This document shows positions 7,464 to 16,574 of a stretch of DNA of 64,000 bases, in pieces; within the stretch, counting starts at the first letter, position 1; each line of letters opens with the position of its first letter. The translations under genes were made by a program, and so were the position numbers. The DNA comes from Couchioplanes caeruleus (GTDB taxonomy: Bacteria > Actinomycetota > Actinomycetes > Mycobacteriales > Micromonosporaceae), in NCBI RefSeq assembly GCF_003751945.1, contig NZ_RJKL01000001.1, positions 62,001 to 126,000 of the forward strand. The letters are read 5' to 3'. The notes beneath the pieces are model-generated. The model was not told where the DNA came from. It was given only the letters and a program-made list of their open reading frames with translations, and did not search any database.

Positions 7464-8717
7464 TTACTTCTTACCGGAGGGGTCTGACAGAACCCGCGTG
7501 GTGATCTCGACACCGGCGGCACGGAGCCGGTCGGTGAGCGCGTCGCCGATGCCGGTCGCCGGGGTCAGGACGCCGCCCCCGGACGGCGGTAGCGAGTCCC
7601 GGTCGCAGGCGAGGGCCAGCGCCGATTCGCCGAGCATCAGCGCCGTGGCGGCGTACCCGGGATCGCCCTTGGCCCGGAAGCGGGCCGCATAGCGGGCGCC
7701 GGTCGTGGTCCGGGTGTAGATGTCGATCGTGAAGTGGCCCTCGCGGCGGGCCCGCTCGCCCGGACCCTCGCCCGGCTTGGGCAGCACCCGGTCGAGCACG
7801 AACCGGGTCGGCGGCAGGGCGAGGCCGACGACCAAAGCACCCATACCGACCTTCGCGCCGGCGGCGAGCAGCGGGGACAGCGGCGAGGTGCCGGTGCTCA
7901 TCGTCTCGCGGTAACGGAAGCTCCGGCCGTACGCGAACTGCCGCAACGCGTTGCTGCGCCGGACGATGCGAGTGTTGTAGGGGCCCATGAAGAACGGTGC
8001 GAGACTGCCCCGCAGAGCGGGATCGACGTCCGCGCCGCGCAGCGAGACGAGGTCGCCCTGGCGGCCGAGGTCGGGCTCGGCGGCCCGGTCGGGACTCAGC
8101 GAGTACGGGCTCGTGGCGATCCGCCGGAGGTCGCGGTCCTTGCGCACGACGTCGATCTGGTGGCGCAACGAGTCGATGGTGCCGCCGCTGACGCCGCCGC
8201 GCATGCTGGTGACGACCAGAGTCGTGTCGGTCAGCTCCCCGGCGCCGTCGGCGGTCACCCGCTGATGCAGGACGTGCACGCCGAGGTCGGATGGGATGGA
8301 GTCGAAGCCGCAGGAGTGGACGATCCGGGCGCCTGTGGAGCGGGCGAGGTCGTGGTTCTCGTCGATGTTGCTGCGGACGAAGAGCACCTCGCCGGTCAGG
8401 TCGGTGTAATCGGTGCCGGCCGCGGCGCAGGCACGGGCGAGGGCGCGGCCGTATTTCGCGTAGGGCCCGACCGTCGTGACCACCACGCGGGTGGCGGCGG
8501 CGAGCGTGGCCAGGGCGTCACTGTCGGCGGCGTCGGCGACGACGAGCGGCCACTCGACGCCCAGCCGCCGCCGTACGGCCTCGAGCCGCGACTCGGACCG
8601 GCCCGCCAGGGCGACGCGGGTGCCGGCGGGGGCATGGGCGGCCAGATACTCGGCGACGAGCACACCCACGAAGCCGGTGGCCCCGTAGACGACGATGTCA
8701 TGTTCCCTCATGGTCAT
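7464..8717 (-). CDS. Saccharopine-dehydrogenase-like (trans-acting enoyl reductase family) protein
   Basis: This 417-residue protein opens with a Rossmann nucleotide-binding motif (VVYGATGFVGVLVAEYLAAH) and continues with the family signatures GPYAKYGRALARACAAAGTDYTDLTGE and HSCGFDSIPSDLGV. This is the family of mycobacterial Rv2449c/Rv2953-like proteins, annotated as saccharopine dehydrogenases, some of which are trans-acting enoyl reductases in lipid synthesis. True lysine-pathway activity is not implied. Two ATG codons (8717, 8711) are possible and neither has a strong ribosome binding site. It is first in a two-gene operon with ligA (23-bp gap), a pairing with no obvious functional logic. 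The substrate is unknown. Confidence 0.85.
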   Translation of the reverse strand: MTMREHDIVVYGATGFVGVLVAEYLAAHAPAGTRVALAGRSESRLEAVRRRLGVEWPLVVADAADSDALATLAAATRVVVTTVGPYAKYGRALARACAAAGTDYTDLTGEVLFVRSNIDENHDLARSTGARIVHSCGFDSIPSDLGVHVLHQRVTADGAGELTDTTLVVTSMRGGVSGGTIDSLRHQIDVVRKDRDLRRIATSPYSLSPDRAAEPDLGRQGDLVSLRGADVDPALRGSLAPFFMGPYNTRIVRRSNALRQFAYGRSFRYRETMSTGTSPLSPLLAAGAKVGMGALVVGLALPPTRFVLDRVLPKPGEGPGERARREGHFTIDIYTRTTTGARYAARFRAKGDPGYAATALMLGESALALACDRDSLPPSGGGVLTPATGIGDALTDRLRAAGVEITTRVLSDPSGKK

Positions 8718-8889
8718 CGATTCTGCGTCATGGCGGCCGGATGCGCGCCGCCGAGTGCCGGCTCGGCCGGACCTTGATCGGCGGACGACGGCGGTGGCGG
8801 TCCGGTGCGGATTTCCATGTCCGGGAACCTGGCGGCTCGTCCGACGCCCTGCGGCGGCCCTGTGGACAACGCCGCCGGGTGACAATCAT

Positions 8890-8918
8890 ACGATTCGATG
8901 GATCTTCGTAAGAATCGT
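8890..8918. promoter_or_regulatory. Inverted repeat upstream of the M14 peptidase
   Basis: ACGATTC and GAATCGT form 7-bp arms separated by 15 bases in an AT-rich stretch 54-82 bases before the peptidase start and between divergent genes. This is a plausible operator or promoter-proximal site; no binding protein can be named. Confidence 0.3.
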
Positions 8919-8971
8919 TGCCTCGACGCCTCCGGCACGAGAAGGTCGAGGGACGCTGACGGAGGTGCCTC

Positions 8972-11530
8972 GTGAATCTGTCCCGTTCGTCGACCGCCTT
9001 GCTCGCGGTGGCCGTGGTGGCCGCCGGGCTTCTGAGCGCCCCCGCTTCGGCGGAGCCCGGGCCCGCGCCCGCAGGTCCCGATCGTGCGTCGCACACCACG
9101 CGGGATTTCGGTAACGGCGCGGAACGCAACGAGGTCGCCGCCGCCACCCCGGACCGCGGGACGTCCGCCTTCGCGCTGCCCGAGGTGCAGCCCCGGCGAT
9201 GGGCTCCGGCGCGCCAGGGCTACCCGCGCCAGACCGAGTTGCCGCTTCCGCCGGAGAATCCGGCAGACAAGTCGATCAAGCTGGGACTGGTGCCCTATCA
9301 CGGGATCGCGCCGCGCCTGAATGCACTGCAGGAGGAGTCCGACCGGGTCTCGGCGGAGGTCGTCGGGCACTCCGCGCTCGGCCGCGACCTGTATCTGGTC
9401 ACTGTGACCGCGCCGGAGACGCCGGCCGAGGCCGCGAGGCAGGACCGGTGGCGCGCGCTCATCGAGAACGGTCCCGGGGCCGCCGAGCGTGATCCGCGGC
9501 TGCGACGCCACTACAAGGCGCCGGTCTGGATCAACGCGAACATCCACGGCGACGAGTGGGAGGGCTCCGACGGGGCGCTGCGGGTGATCGAGCGGCTCGC
9601 CACCGCCGGGGACGCGGCGACGGCGCGGCTCCTCTCCCGGACGCGGATCTATGTGACGGTGACCAACAACCCGGACGGCCGCGTCGCCGGGACCCGGGCC
9701 AACGGCGCCGGATTCGACATCAACCGCGATCACGCAACCAGCTCGCAGCCGGAGTCGAGGGCCGTGCGCGACGTCGTCGTCGCCACCCAGCCGTTCGTGA
9801 TGCTCGACGAGCACGGCTACACAGGTACCACGCTGATCGAGCCGGCCACGCCGCCGCACGGGCAGAACTACGAATACGACCTGTACATCAAGCATGCGCT
9901 GCCGAACGCGGAGGGCATGGAAGAGGCGATCCGCAAGCTCGGTCACCCGGAGACCGCACGCGCCGACATCCCGTTCCGGGACTACGCACCGGGCGACTGG
10001 GACGACTGGCCGCCGATCTTCACCCCGATGTACGCCATCTACCAAGGGGCGGTCGGGCACACCGTGGAGATCCCGTGGCAGGTCAACCGCAACGCGTACG
10101 AGACCCTCCCGGTCGAGGAGTTGCGTCGCCGCTCGGCGGTGAACACCGACGTGGCCGCGGCGACCATCGAGGCCGCGATCGCGTACGCCGACACGAACCG
10201 CACCGCGCTGCTCGCCGACCAGATCGAACAGTTCCGCCGGGGCTGGGCCGGTGAGCCGTCGCCGTCCATCCCGGACGGGTTCGTCGAGGGCTTCGGCCCC
10301 GAGGACCGTTACACCACCACCTTCCCGCGGGCCTATGTGATTCCCGGGGGATCCGCCCAGCGCTCTCCGGCGGCCGCCGCCCGGCTGGTGGACCACCTGG
10401 TCGTTCACGACGTCCGGGTGACCCGGGCCCGGCATGCGTTCGCGCTCGCCGGCCGGGCCTACCCCGCGGGCTCGTACATCGTGGACATGCGTCAGCCCAA
10501 GCGAGGCCTGGCGAACGTCCTCCTGGAAGCCGGCCGCGACATCTCCGCGCTGGTGCCGCAGATGTACGACATCTCGGGTTGGAGCCATCGCCTGCTCTGG
10601 GGCGCCTCCGTCGACATCAGCGCCACCGCCGTTCCCCGGGTCGCCGCCACTGCGGTCTCGGTGGCGTCGCCGACCGGGGGAGTCGATGCCCCGCAGGGCC
10701 GGGACCTTGCGCTGTCGTTGCGGGACGGCGCGGACGTCCGGGCCGTCAACGTCCTGATCGACACGGGCGTTGCCGTGCGACGGGCGGACGCGGCCACCGT
10801 GCTGGTCCCGGCGGCGGCGCGCGGCGAGGCCGCGGTCGTGGCCGAGCGTTTCGGGGTACGGTTCAGCGTCGCACCCCGCGGCTCCGCCGGCACCCCGCTC
10901 CGCAAGCCGGTGATCGCCGCGGCCGCCGCGGCCGATGAGCTGTTCGCCCTGCGGGAGATGGGTTTCGAGGTGCGGCCCGTGTCGACGGCGCTGCTCAACG
11001 ATGGCGCCGGCCTGACCGGCGTGGACGCGCTCGTCGTGTCGTCCGGTCTGTCCTACGGTCAGCTCAACCCGGCCGCCAAGGCCGCGGTCGACGCGCTGCT
11101 GGCCCGAGGCGGTGTGGTGACACGCGGCGCCACGGGCGCGGCCTTCAACGCGGCGGCCGGCCTGTTGCCCGCGACGGCGGTGGCGGCGCGCGGCGACGCG
11201 AACGGCGTCGTCTCCGTGCAGAACACCGGTCCCGTGGTCGGCGCGGGCTCACTGCCGCACTCGTTCGTATACTCGCCGCTCTGGTTCACCGGCACAGGCT
11301 TCACGGTCGAGCAGCGGTATGCGGCGGACCCGCTGGTGGCCGGCCACTGGCTGCCGGTGACTCCTGGCGCCGGCGGACCGCAGCAGGCGGCGGGCCAGGC
11401 CGCGGTGGTCTCCGGCGTCACGGCGCGAGGCGGCCGGGCCGTCCTGTTCGGCACCGAACCCCTGTTCCGGGCACACCCCAAGGGTCTGTACGCCCAATTT
11501 GCCCGGGCACTGTACTGGGCGGCTCAATGA
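8972..11530 (+). CDS. Secreted M14-family zinc carboxypeptidase
   Basis: This 852-residue exported peptidase starts at GTG 8972 with GGAGG five bases upstream. A signal peptide covers about residues 1-27 (hydrophobic core LLAVAVVAAGLLSAP, cleavage near ASA-EP). The M14 domain (about 85-400) shows the zinc-binding HxxE motif (His192, Glu195, in NIHGDEWEG), a later His in DEHGYTG as likely third ligand, and the catalytic Glu366 in VGHTVEIPW. The C-terminal ~400 residues form extra domains with no motif I recognise, as in other large actinobacterial M14 proteins. It probably trims peptides outside the cell for nutrition. It stands alone as a transcription unit. Confidence 0.92.
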   Translation: MNLSRSSTALLAVAVVAAGLLSAPASAEPGPAPAGPDRASHTTRDFGNGAERNEVAAATPDRGTSAFALPEVQPRRWAPARQGYPRQTELPLPPENPADKSIKLGLVPYHGIAPRLNALQEESDRVSAEVVGHSALGRDLYLVTVTAPETPAEAARQDRWRALIENGPGAAERDPRLRRHYKAPVWINANIHGDEWEGSDGALRVIERLATAGDAATARLLSRTRIYVTVTNNPDGRVAGTRANGAGFDINRDHATSSQPESRAVRDVVVATQPFVMLDEHGYTGTTLIEPATPPHGQNYEYDLYIKHALPNAEGMEEAIRKLGHPETARADIPFRDYAPGDWDDWPPIFTPMYAIYQGAVGHTVEIPWQVNRNAYETLPVEELRRRSAVNTDVAAATIEAAIAYADTNRTALLADQIEQFRRGWAGEPSPSIPDGFVEGFGPEDRYTTTFPRAYVIPGGSAQRSPAAAARLVDHLVVHDVRVTRARHAFALAGRAYPAGSYIVDMRQPKRGLANVLLEAGRDISALVPQMYDISGWSHRLLWGASVDISATAVPRVAATAVSVASPTGGVDAPQGRDLALSLRDGADVRAVNVLIDTGVAVRRADAATVLVPAAARGEAAVVAERFGVRFSVAPRGSAGTPLRKPVIAAAAAADELFALREMGFEVRPVSTALLNDGAGLTGVDALVVSSGLSYGQLNPAAKAAVDALLARGGVVTRGATGAAFNAAAGLLPATAVAARGDANGVVSVQNTGPVVGAGSLPHSFVYSPLWFTGTGFTVEQRYAADPLVAGHWLPVTPGAGGPQQAAGQAAVVSGVTARGGRAVLFGTEPLFRAHPKGLYAQFARALYWAAQ

Positions 11531-11588
11531 GCCGCGGCGCCCAGGAGGGTGGCTTCCTCGGCCGGATCCAGGCGTGAACGTCCCTCTG

Positions 11589-11655
11589 AGCCGTCGGTCT
11601 GGCCGCCGACCAGCCGTCGGTCTGCCGCCGACCAGCCGTCGGTCTGCCGCCGACC
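11589..11655. repeat. Three tandem 22-23-bp repeats, each a small hairpin
   Basis: Three copies of AGCCGTCGGTCTGCCGCCGACC (the first with one extra G) follow each other 58 bases after the M14 peptidase stop. Each copy can fold as GTCGG...CCGAC. They may act as a compound 3' end or mRNA-stabilising element. The rest of the 11531-11959 gap holds no gene I can support. Confidence 0.7.
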
Positions 11656-11959
11656 TGTCGTCGTGCAGACTCGACATGGTGAGCGGGGCGTGCGGGTGGG
11701 GCGCCAGGTGCGCAGACCTGTGGAGCCGCGTCTCGGGGCTGTCAATCGTTGTTGTGGCGTTCATGGTGGACGGGTGGACGGCGGCGAGGATGATCTCCGG
11801 CGGGCTCCAGCGCAGCTCGGCACGGCGGCGATCGATGTATTGACGGGCTCCGCGAGCATGCCAGCGAGAACGGCGACCCTCATGCCACCATGATCCTCCG
11901 AAGCGGACACGGTGACGGGCGAGTGCAGGATCGTCTGATGCCGGGCGAGTCCAGGATCG

Positions 11960-12979
11960 TCAGGGGACGAGGACGACCTTGCCGATGTTGCGGCGCTCGC
12001 CGATGCGGCGGTGCGCGGCTGCGGCCTCCGCGAACGGGTACACCCCGTCGATGCGCGGCTTGACGGCGCCCTGGCGCCACAGGTCGAGCAGGGCAGCGAG
12101 TTCCTCGCGTAGCAGGTCGGAGCGGTCCCATAGGTGTCCGAGGTTGACGCCGCTGACCGTGTGGTTGCGGTCCATCATGCCGAACGGGGTCAGCACGGGT
12201 ACGCCGGTGAGCTGCGCGGCCATGCGGCGGATGCTGCGACGTTCGCCGGTGCTGAGATTGGCGAAGCCGTACGCGACGAGCTGCCCGACCGGGCGCAGCA
12301 ACCGCAGGCCGCGCTTCCAGTCGCGGCCGCCCAGCGGGTCGAGGACGAGGTCGACGCCTTCACCGCCGGTGAGTTCCCGCACCCTCGCCGCGTAGTCCTC
12401 GGTGCGGTAGTCGATCGGGTGAGTGCAGCCCTCCTCGCGCAGCACGTCGTGCTTCGCCGCGGATGCGGTGCCGAACGTGACGATGTCCGGCACCGTACGG
12501 CACAGTTGCAGCACCGCGATGCCGACACCGCCGGCGGCCATGTGCACCAGAACCCGGGCGCCCCGACGAAGGTTCGCCACACGGAACAGCATGTGGTACG
12601 CGGTGAGGTAGTTGACCGGCAGCGCGGCCCCGTCTGTGAAGCTCAGGCCGTCGGGCATCGGCAGCACCCGCTCGACGGGCGCGCACACCGAGTCGGCGTG
12701 GCCGCCGAACCGCACCAGGGCGAGCACGCGCTGCCCGACCTCGAGACCGGTCACCTCGGCACCGAGAGCGTCGACGACGCCGGCCACCTCGTAGCCGACG
12801 ACGCACGGTGGCTTCGGCGCGTCCGGGTAGAGGCCCTGCCTGGCCATGACCTCCGCGAAGTTCAGTCCGGTGGCGCGCACCGTGATGCGCACCTCGCCGC
12901 GGTCCGGCTGCGGGTCGGTGCTCTCGCGTACCGCGAGGACCTCGGTTCCGCCCGGCTTCGTGATCCAGATGGCGCGCAT
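11960..12979 (-). CDS. Zinc-free medium-chain dehydrogenase/quinone oxidoreductase
   Basis: This 339-residue enzyme of the MDR superfamily has a GroES-like N-terminal domain (about 1-120; TGLNFAEVMARQGLYP...VVGYEVAGVVDALG) and a Rossmann domain with AAGGVGIAVLQL at about 145-160. It lacks the Cys/His set of zinc alcohol dehydrogenases and resembles quinone oxidoreductase and VAT-1-like members, so NADPH-dependent reduction of quinones or enones is expected. The ATG at 12979 has TTGGAG upstream on its strand. It stands alone between two repeat-rich gaps. Confidence 0.88.
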   Translation of the reverse strand: MRAIWITKPGGTEVLAVRESTDPQPDRGEVRITVRATGLNFAEVMARQGLYPDAPKPPCVVGYEVAGVVDALGAEVTGLEVGQRVLALVRFGGHADSVCAPVERVLPMPDGLSFTDGAALPVNYLTAYHMLFRVANLRRGARVLVHMAAGGVGIAVLQLCRTVPDIVTFGTASAAKHDVLREEGCTHPIDYRTEDYAARVRELTGGEGVDLVLDPLGGRDWKRGLRLLRPVGQLVAYGFANLSTGERRSIRRMAAQLTGVPVLTPFGMMDRNHTVSGVNLGHLWDRSDLLREELAALLDLWRQGAVKPRIDGVYPFAEAAAAHRRIGERRNIGKVVLVP

Positions 12980-13386
12980 CGGTGCTCCAATCTTCGACGG
13001 CGCCGGTCCGCCGTCGCCGTGGGGGTTCTTGTCAGCCTGGCGCTCGCGGGCGGCGTCGCCGCGCCGGCCGGGTCCGGGCTCCGGGATCGGGCCGGAAGCC
13101 GGGACTCAAGTCAACGTGGCGGTCGCTGCCCTGTATCGCTGTCGGAGGGAGAGCGGTCGGTGGCTCGGTCGTGGACGCGGTGAGAGGTTCACGACCGCGG
13201 TCGGTGGCTCGGTCGCGGTCGGGTGAGGGGTGAGCGCGCGCGGTGGCATGGTGGCGGGCGCGGTGGGGTCAGGGCCGTGGTGCGGTGCATGGCGGGCGCG
13301 GTGGGGTCAGGGGTCGTGGTGCGGTGGCGCGGTGGCGGGCGCGGTGATGGGTTCACGGTCGTGGGCGGTGTCGCGGTTGCCGGTGG
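12980..13386. other. G-rich intergenic region with a 35-bp direct repeat
   Basis: No gene is supported here; the open frames are products of simple sequence. A ~35-bp unit starting GGCGGGCGCGGTGGGGTCAG occurs at 13253-13287 and again at 13291-13326. Further GGTGGC/GCGGTC motifs are scattered from 13140 to 13370. Confidence 0.5.
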
Positions 13387-14748
13387 TCAGCGGTCAGCGT
13401 CGGTACGGGGCCGGGCCGGCGCCGACAAGTCGATGCGCCAGCTGTGGCGGCCGTTGCTGTCGACCAGCTCGACGTGGCTGATCTCCACCGGCCGGCGTGA
13501 TCCGGGCACAGTCTCGTCGCGGGTCACCGTGGTGATCTCGTCCCACGCCGGTGGCGCCAGGCCGGGTGTGCCCGCGTGCGCTTCGTCCCACTCGGCGGGG
13601 AGGTTGTGCAACGCTTCGTGGAGTGCGTCGCCGGCCGGGTCCGAGCCGGGCGGCGCTGCGCGGAGTGGACAGAGATGCCAGGTCAAAGTGGCCGCCAAGT
13701 CGTCGTCGCGTCGTAGCGTCTCCGCACACGTGAGCGTCGTGACGACATGGTGTGCGGTGCCGTCCTCGGCGCAGAAGAGGACGAGCCGGCCGAGGAAGCC
13801 CGGAGCAGGCTCGTCACCGCCGAGGCGCAGCGGTTCCGCGGCCAGCGTCCAACCGTGTTCGCGCAGCTCGGCCACGACGGCGCGGCGAGGTGCCTCGTCG
13901 CCCGGGGAGGCGAGAAGGTCGGCGATGGCCCGTCGCACCGGCTCGCGGGTGAGTACCTCATCGAGGCCGGCCTGGCCGGGGCCGGACACTACCGCTTGGA
14001 CCGGGGTCGGGGCGGCCGAAGAAAAGCCGGGAGAGCCAGGCGAGTCAGACTGTGACGGGACGGGGCCGGGAGCGGACTGCGGCGGGACCGGGCCGGGAGC
14101 GGACTGCGGCGGGACGGAGCCGGGAACGGACTGCGGCGGGACAGAGCCCGGCCTGCCCGCGACTTCCGGCCGGGCCACGAAGCGGTTGAGCCATACCGCG
14201 CCGCCGTGCGGACTGCCGGCGATGCCGGCGTGCCGGATGCGCCCCTGCACCGCCGCCAGCAGAGCCTCGCATCTTCCCTCCCGTTCCAGGCCGGCTACGT
14301 CCCAGCCGTCGCCGAGGTCGAGGTCGTCGGGGACCGGCCCGAACGGGTCACCGGCGAGCACGACCCGGGGCGCGGTCACGGCGGGGCCCCCGGGCGTCCC
14401 GGCGACCTCGGCGCTGATGTCCGCGAGGGGGCGGATCGGCGAGCGGATGATCTGCTCGCGCACCGCCGGCAGCTCCCGGTCGGTGACCGCAGCGAGGAAG
14501 AACGGCCAGAGCAGGAACGGTACGGGCTCGCCCGTGACGATCCGGTGCCATTCGGGCGCGGAGTCCTGGAACGCGCCGGAGGCGACCGCCCCGGGGGAGA
14601 TTCGCTCCGATCGCCAGAACTCGTCGGTGCTGTCCCCGGCGACGTGATCGGTCACCGTCCGGTGCAGCAGCAGCCAGCCGGCGGCGGACCCGTGCGGCAG
14701 CCAGACGAACCTCGTCGTGACGGTCCTCGACCCGCTGTCCCGGCTCAT
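13387..14748 (-). CDS. Uncharacterised actinobacterial protein with a Pro/Gln/Ser repeat linker
   Basis: This 453-residue cytoplasmic protein has no signal peptide. The ATG at 14748 is chosen because GGAGGAGG lies five bases upstream; a longer reading adds 21 residues without support. The N-terminal ~210 residues (WLPHGSAAGWLLLHRTVT..., FLLWPFFLAAVTDRELPAVREQI) and the C-terminal ~170 residues look folded. Between them is a linker with four copies of a VPPQSxPG unit, matching a 27-bp repeat in the DNA (about 14050-14145). I recognise no family. Neighbours (an MDR enzyme and a CBS protein) give no clear hint. Confidence 0.65.
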   Translation of the reverse strand: MSRDSGSRTVTTRFVWLPHGSAAGWLLLHRTVTDHVAGDSTDEFWRSERISPGAVASGAFQDSAPEWHRIVTGEPVPFLLWPFFLAAVTDRELPAVREQIIRSPIRPLADISAEVAGTPGGPAVTAPRVVLAGDPFGPVPDDLDLGDGWDVAGLEREGRCEALLAAVQGRIRHAGIAGSPHGGAVWLNRFVARPEVAGRPGSVPPQSVPGSVPPQSAPGPVPPQSAPGPVPSQSDSPGSPGFSSAAPTPVQAVVSGPGQAGLDEVLTREPVRRAIADLLASPGDEAPRRAVVAELREHGWTLAAEPLRLGGDEPAPGFLGRLVLFCAEDGTAHHVVTTLTCAETLRRDDDLAATLTWHLCPLRAAPPGSDPAGDALHEALHNLPAEWDEAHAGTPGLAPPAWDEITTVTRDETVPGSRRPVEISHVELVDSNGRHSWRIDLSAPARPRTDADR

Positions 14749-14923
14749 CCGGCCTCCTCCGAGGGTGCGACTCACCGCAAGCAACTTAGCGCCGGAGCGC
14801 GGTGCCGTCATCGGCCGTCCGGGATCGGTCTTTTCCGATCTTCACCGGCAAGAGCTCGGCTGGAAGCGTTCTTGCGCTCTAGGGTGGGTAGGGACGGAAC
14901 TTCCGCATGACCCGGGAGGATAG

Positions 14924-15361
14924 ATGCGCATCAGCGACATACTGCGTGACAAGGGCGACCGAGTCGTCACCGTGACGCCCGACTCCACCGTCCAGGACCT
15001 GCTTGCCACCCTCGCCGAGCACGGGATCGGTGCGGCGGTCGTGTCCGCCGACGGCGCGTCCGTCGAGGGCATCGTCAGTGAGCGGGACATTGTCCGCAAG
15101 CTCGCCGTCCGCGGTGCCGCGGTGCTCACCGAGCCCGTGTCGGCGATCCACACGACCCAGGTGCACACCGTGGAGCCCGAGGCGGACCTCGCCGAGGTGG
15201 AGCGGCTCATGACCGAGCATCGCTTCCGGCACGTGCCGGTCGTCGTCGGCGGGCGGCTCTCGGGCATCGTGAGCATCGGCGACGTGGTGAAGAAGCGCAT
15301 CACCGAGCTGGAGATCGAGACCACCGCCCTCAGCGGCTACATCACCGGCGAGCGCGTCTGA
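14924..15361 (+). CDS. Two-CBS-domain protein
   Basis: This 145-residue protein consists of two CBS motifs (about 8-60 and 75-130), with DLLATLAEHGIGAAVV, VEGIVSERDIVRKL and RFRHVPVVVGGRLSGIVSIGDVV. The CBS pair forms a Bateman module that binds adenosine nucleotides and often signals energy state; no catalytic domain is attached. GGGAGG lies upstream of the ATG. Close relatives are common in actinobacteria as stand-alone stress or hypoxia-linked proteins. It is transcribed alone; a pseudogene follows. Confidence 0.92.
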   Translation: MRISDILRDKGDRVVTVTPDSTVQDLLATLAEHGIGAAVVSADGASVEGIVSERDIVRKLAVRGAAVLTEPVSAIHTTQVHTVEPEADLAEVERLMTEHRFRHVPVVVGGRLSGIVSIGDVVKKRITELEIETTALSGYITGERV

Positions 15362-15469
15362 CGGCCCGCCCGGCCGCCTCCAGGCCGGCCGGGCACCGTC
15401 AAGGCGGGTCAGCCTGCGGAGACGGAGACGGAGAGGCGGGCGCGGGCGACCGGGCATAGGTTGAGACCT

Positions 15470-15712
15470 ATGGAACACCGCCGGCTCGGCCGGTCCGGGC
15501 TCAGAGTCTCCGTCCTGACCATGGGCACCATGACCTTCGGCGGCAAGCAATGATGCCGGGCTGTCGCGCCATCACGTGGTCGCCGGGTGCGAGGCGAGCC
15601 TGCGGCGGCTCCGTACGGATCACATTGAATGTACCCGTACTGGCATCAGGCGAAGACGGCCCGCGACCGGCTCTCCCCGGCCGACCTCACCCTGCTCGGC
15701 CCGCACCTCTGA
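15470..15712 (+). pseudogene. Remnant of an aldo/keto reductase with internal deletions
   Basis: Three fragments in different frames match successive parts of the aldo/keto reductase family. ATG 15470 gives MEHRRLGRSGLRVSVLTMGT then MTFGGKQ and a stop at 15553 (N-terminus). Bases 15549-15629 give NDAGLSRHHVVAGCEASLRR then LRTDHIE (middle). Bases 15632-15712 give YPYWHQAKTARDRLSPADLT then LLGPHL and a stop (C-terminus). A functional enzyme is ~320-350 residues, so about three quarters of the gene has been deleted. The last 26 bases overlap the 3' end of the convergent E1-like gene. Confidence 0.8.
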
Positions 15713-16430
15713 CGGTCGGGGACCGGCGGACGGCAAGAGTGTCGAGCAGCGCCTCGACCCGGACCGCGGCGTCCCGGTCGATCGCCCGCAGCGCGTTGTC
15801 GTCGAGCTGGTGATCGGTACGCATCCGCGCCGCCAGCAACGCCACGGGATCGTGGTCCGGCCCGGGTGCGCGCAGCCCCAGCAGGCACGGACCGGCGGCG
15901 GACCACAGCGTGGCGATCTCGGCGGTCACCGCGCCGGCGACCGCCTCGACGTCGCCGGCGTCCACGGACAGCACCGGCACGAGGGGCGGGTCACCGGGTG
16001 CCAGCCGGTCGCCGCGGCAGAACAACACCGGCAGGCCGGTCTCCACCTGCGGGACCGAGCCGTCGGAGAGGCTGGCAAGGAGATCGGCCAGGCGCTCGGG
16101 GACCTGGTCCGTGCCCGGGACGCACACCGCGACGATGCGCCGCCCGCCGCCGCGAGCCTTGGCCCGGGCGGTCTCGACCGCCTCGGCGGGGCTGCGCGCC
16201 GCCGTGACGTCACCACCGAAGAGCTGGGCCGCCGCCCCGACGGCACGCCACGGGCCGTCGTCGCCGGCCGCGACGAGGGCGTCCTGCGGCCCGAGGGCAC
16301 ACACCAGGCCGACCGCGACGGCCTCGTCGCCGGGCCGGATCGCCCGGTGCTGCTCCAGCCGCCGGACGAGAAGCATGCGGTGTAGAAGATCGGTGCGCTG
16401 GGCGGCGGTCGCCGCCGCGTGGTGGCTCAT
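15687..16430 (-). CDS. Shortened E1-alpha (TPP-dependent dehydrogenase)-like protein
   Basis: This 247-residue protein starts at ATG 16430, chosen for GGGAGGAG upstream. The N-terminus RTDLLHRMLLVRRLEQH... GDEAVAVGLVCALGPQDALV matches the start of E1-alpha subunits of 2-oxoacid or acetoin dehydrogenases (which run LLxxMxxxRxxEE... GQEA). The family is usually 320-360 residues and has a GDG...N motif for Mg-TPP. Here the equivalent region reads VCVPGTDQVPE and lacks it, so TPP catalysis is doubtful. No E1-beta or E2 gene is nearby. It may be a divergent regulatory protein or a gene on the way to decay, although its frame and ribosome binding site are intact. Confidence 0.55.
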   Translation of the reverse strand: MSHHAAATAAQRTDLLHRMLLVRRLEQHRAIRPGDEAVAVGLVCALGPQDALVAAGDDGPWRAVGAAAQLFGGDVTAARSPAEAVETARAKARGGGRRIVAVCVPGTDQVPERLADLLASLSDGSVPQVETGLPVLFCRGDRLAPGDPPLVPVLSVDAGDVEAVAGAVTAEIATLWSAAGPCLLGLRAPGPDHDPVALLAARMRTDHQLDDNALRAIDRDAAVRVEALLDTLAVRRSPTVRGAGRAG

Positions 16431-16574
16431 GGCCACTCCTCCCGAGGGGCCTGTCCCGCGGCAGGCCTCCACCGCATTCTCCGCCTCGGACCACCACCGG
16501 GACCAGAGCCGTGGTCGAACGGCGCGCCGGACCGGAACCGCCGTCGAAAGCCGGAGCCGCGGTAGGAGCGCCGC

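Noticed and set aside
5084..7522. An 812-codon open frame on the minus strand across ligA
   Set aside because: It is an out-of-phase, Arg/Gly/Pro-rich reading on the same strand as ligA; the ligA frame has all ligase motifs.
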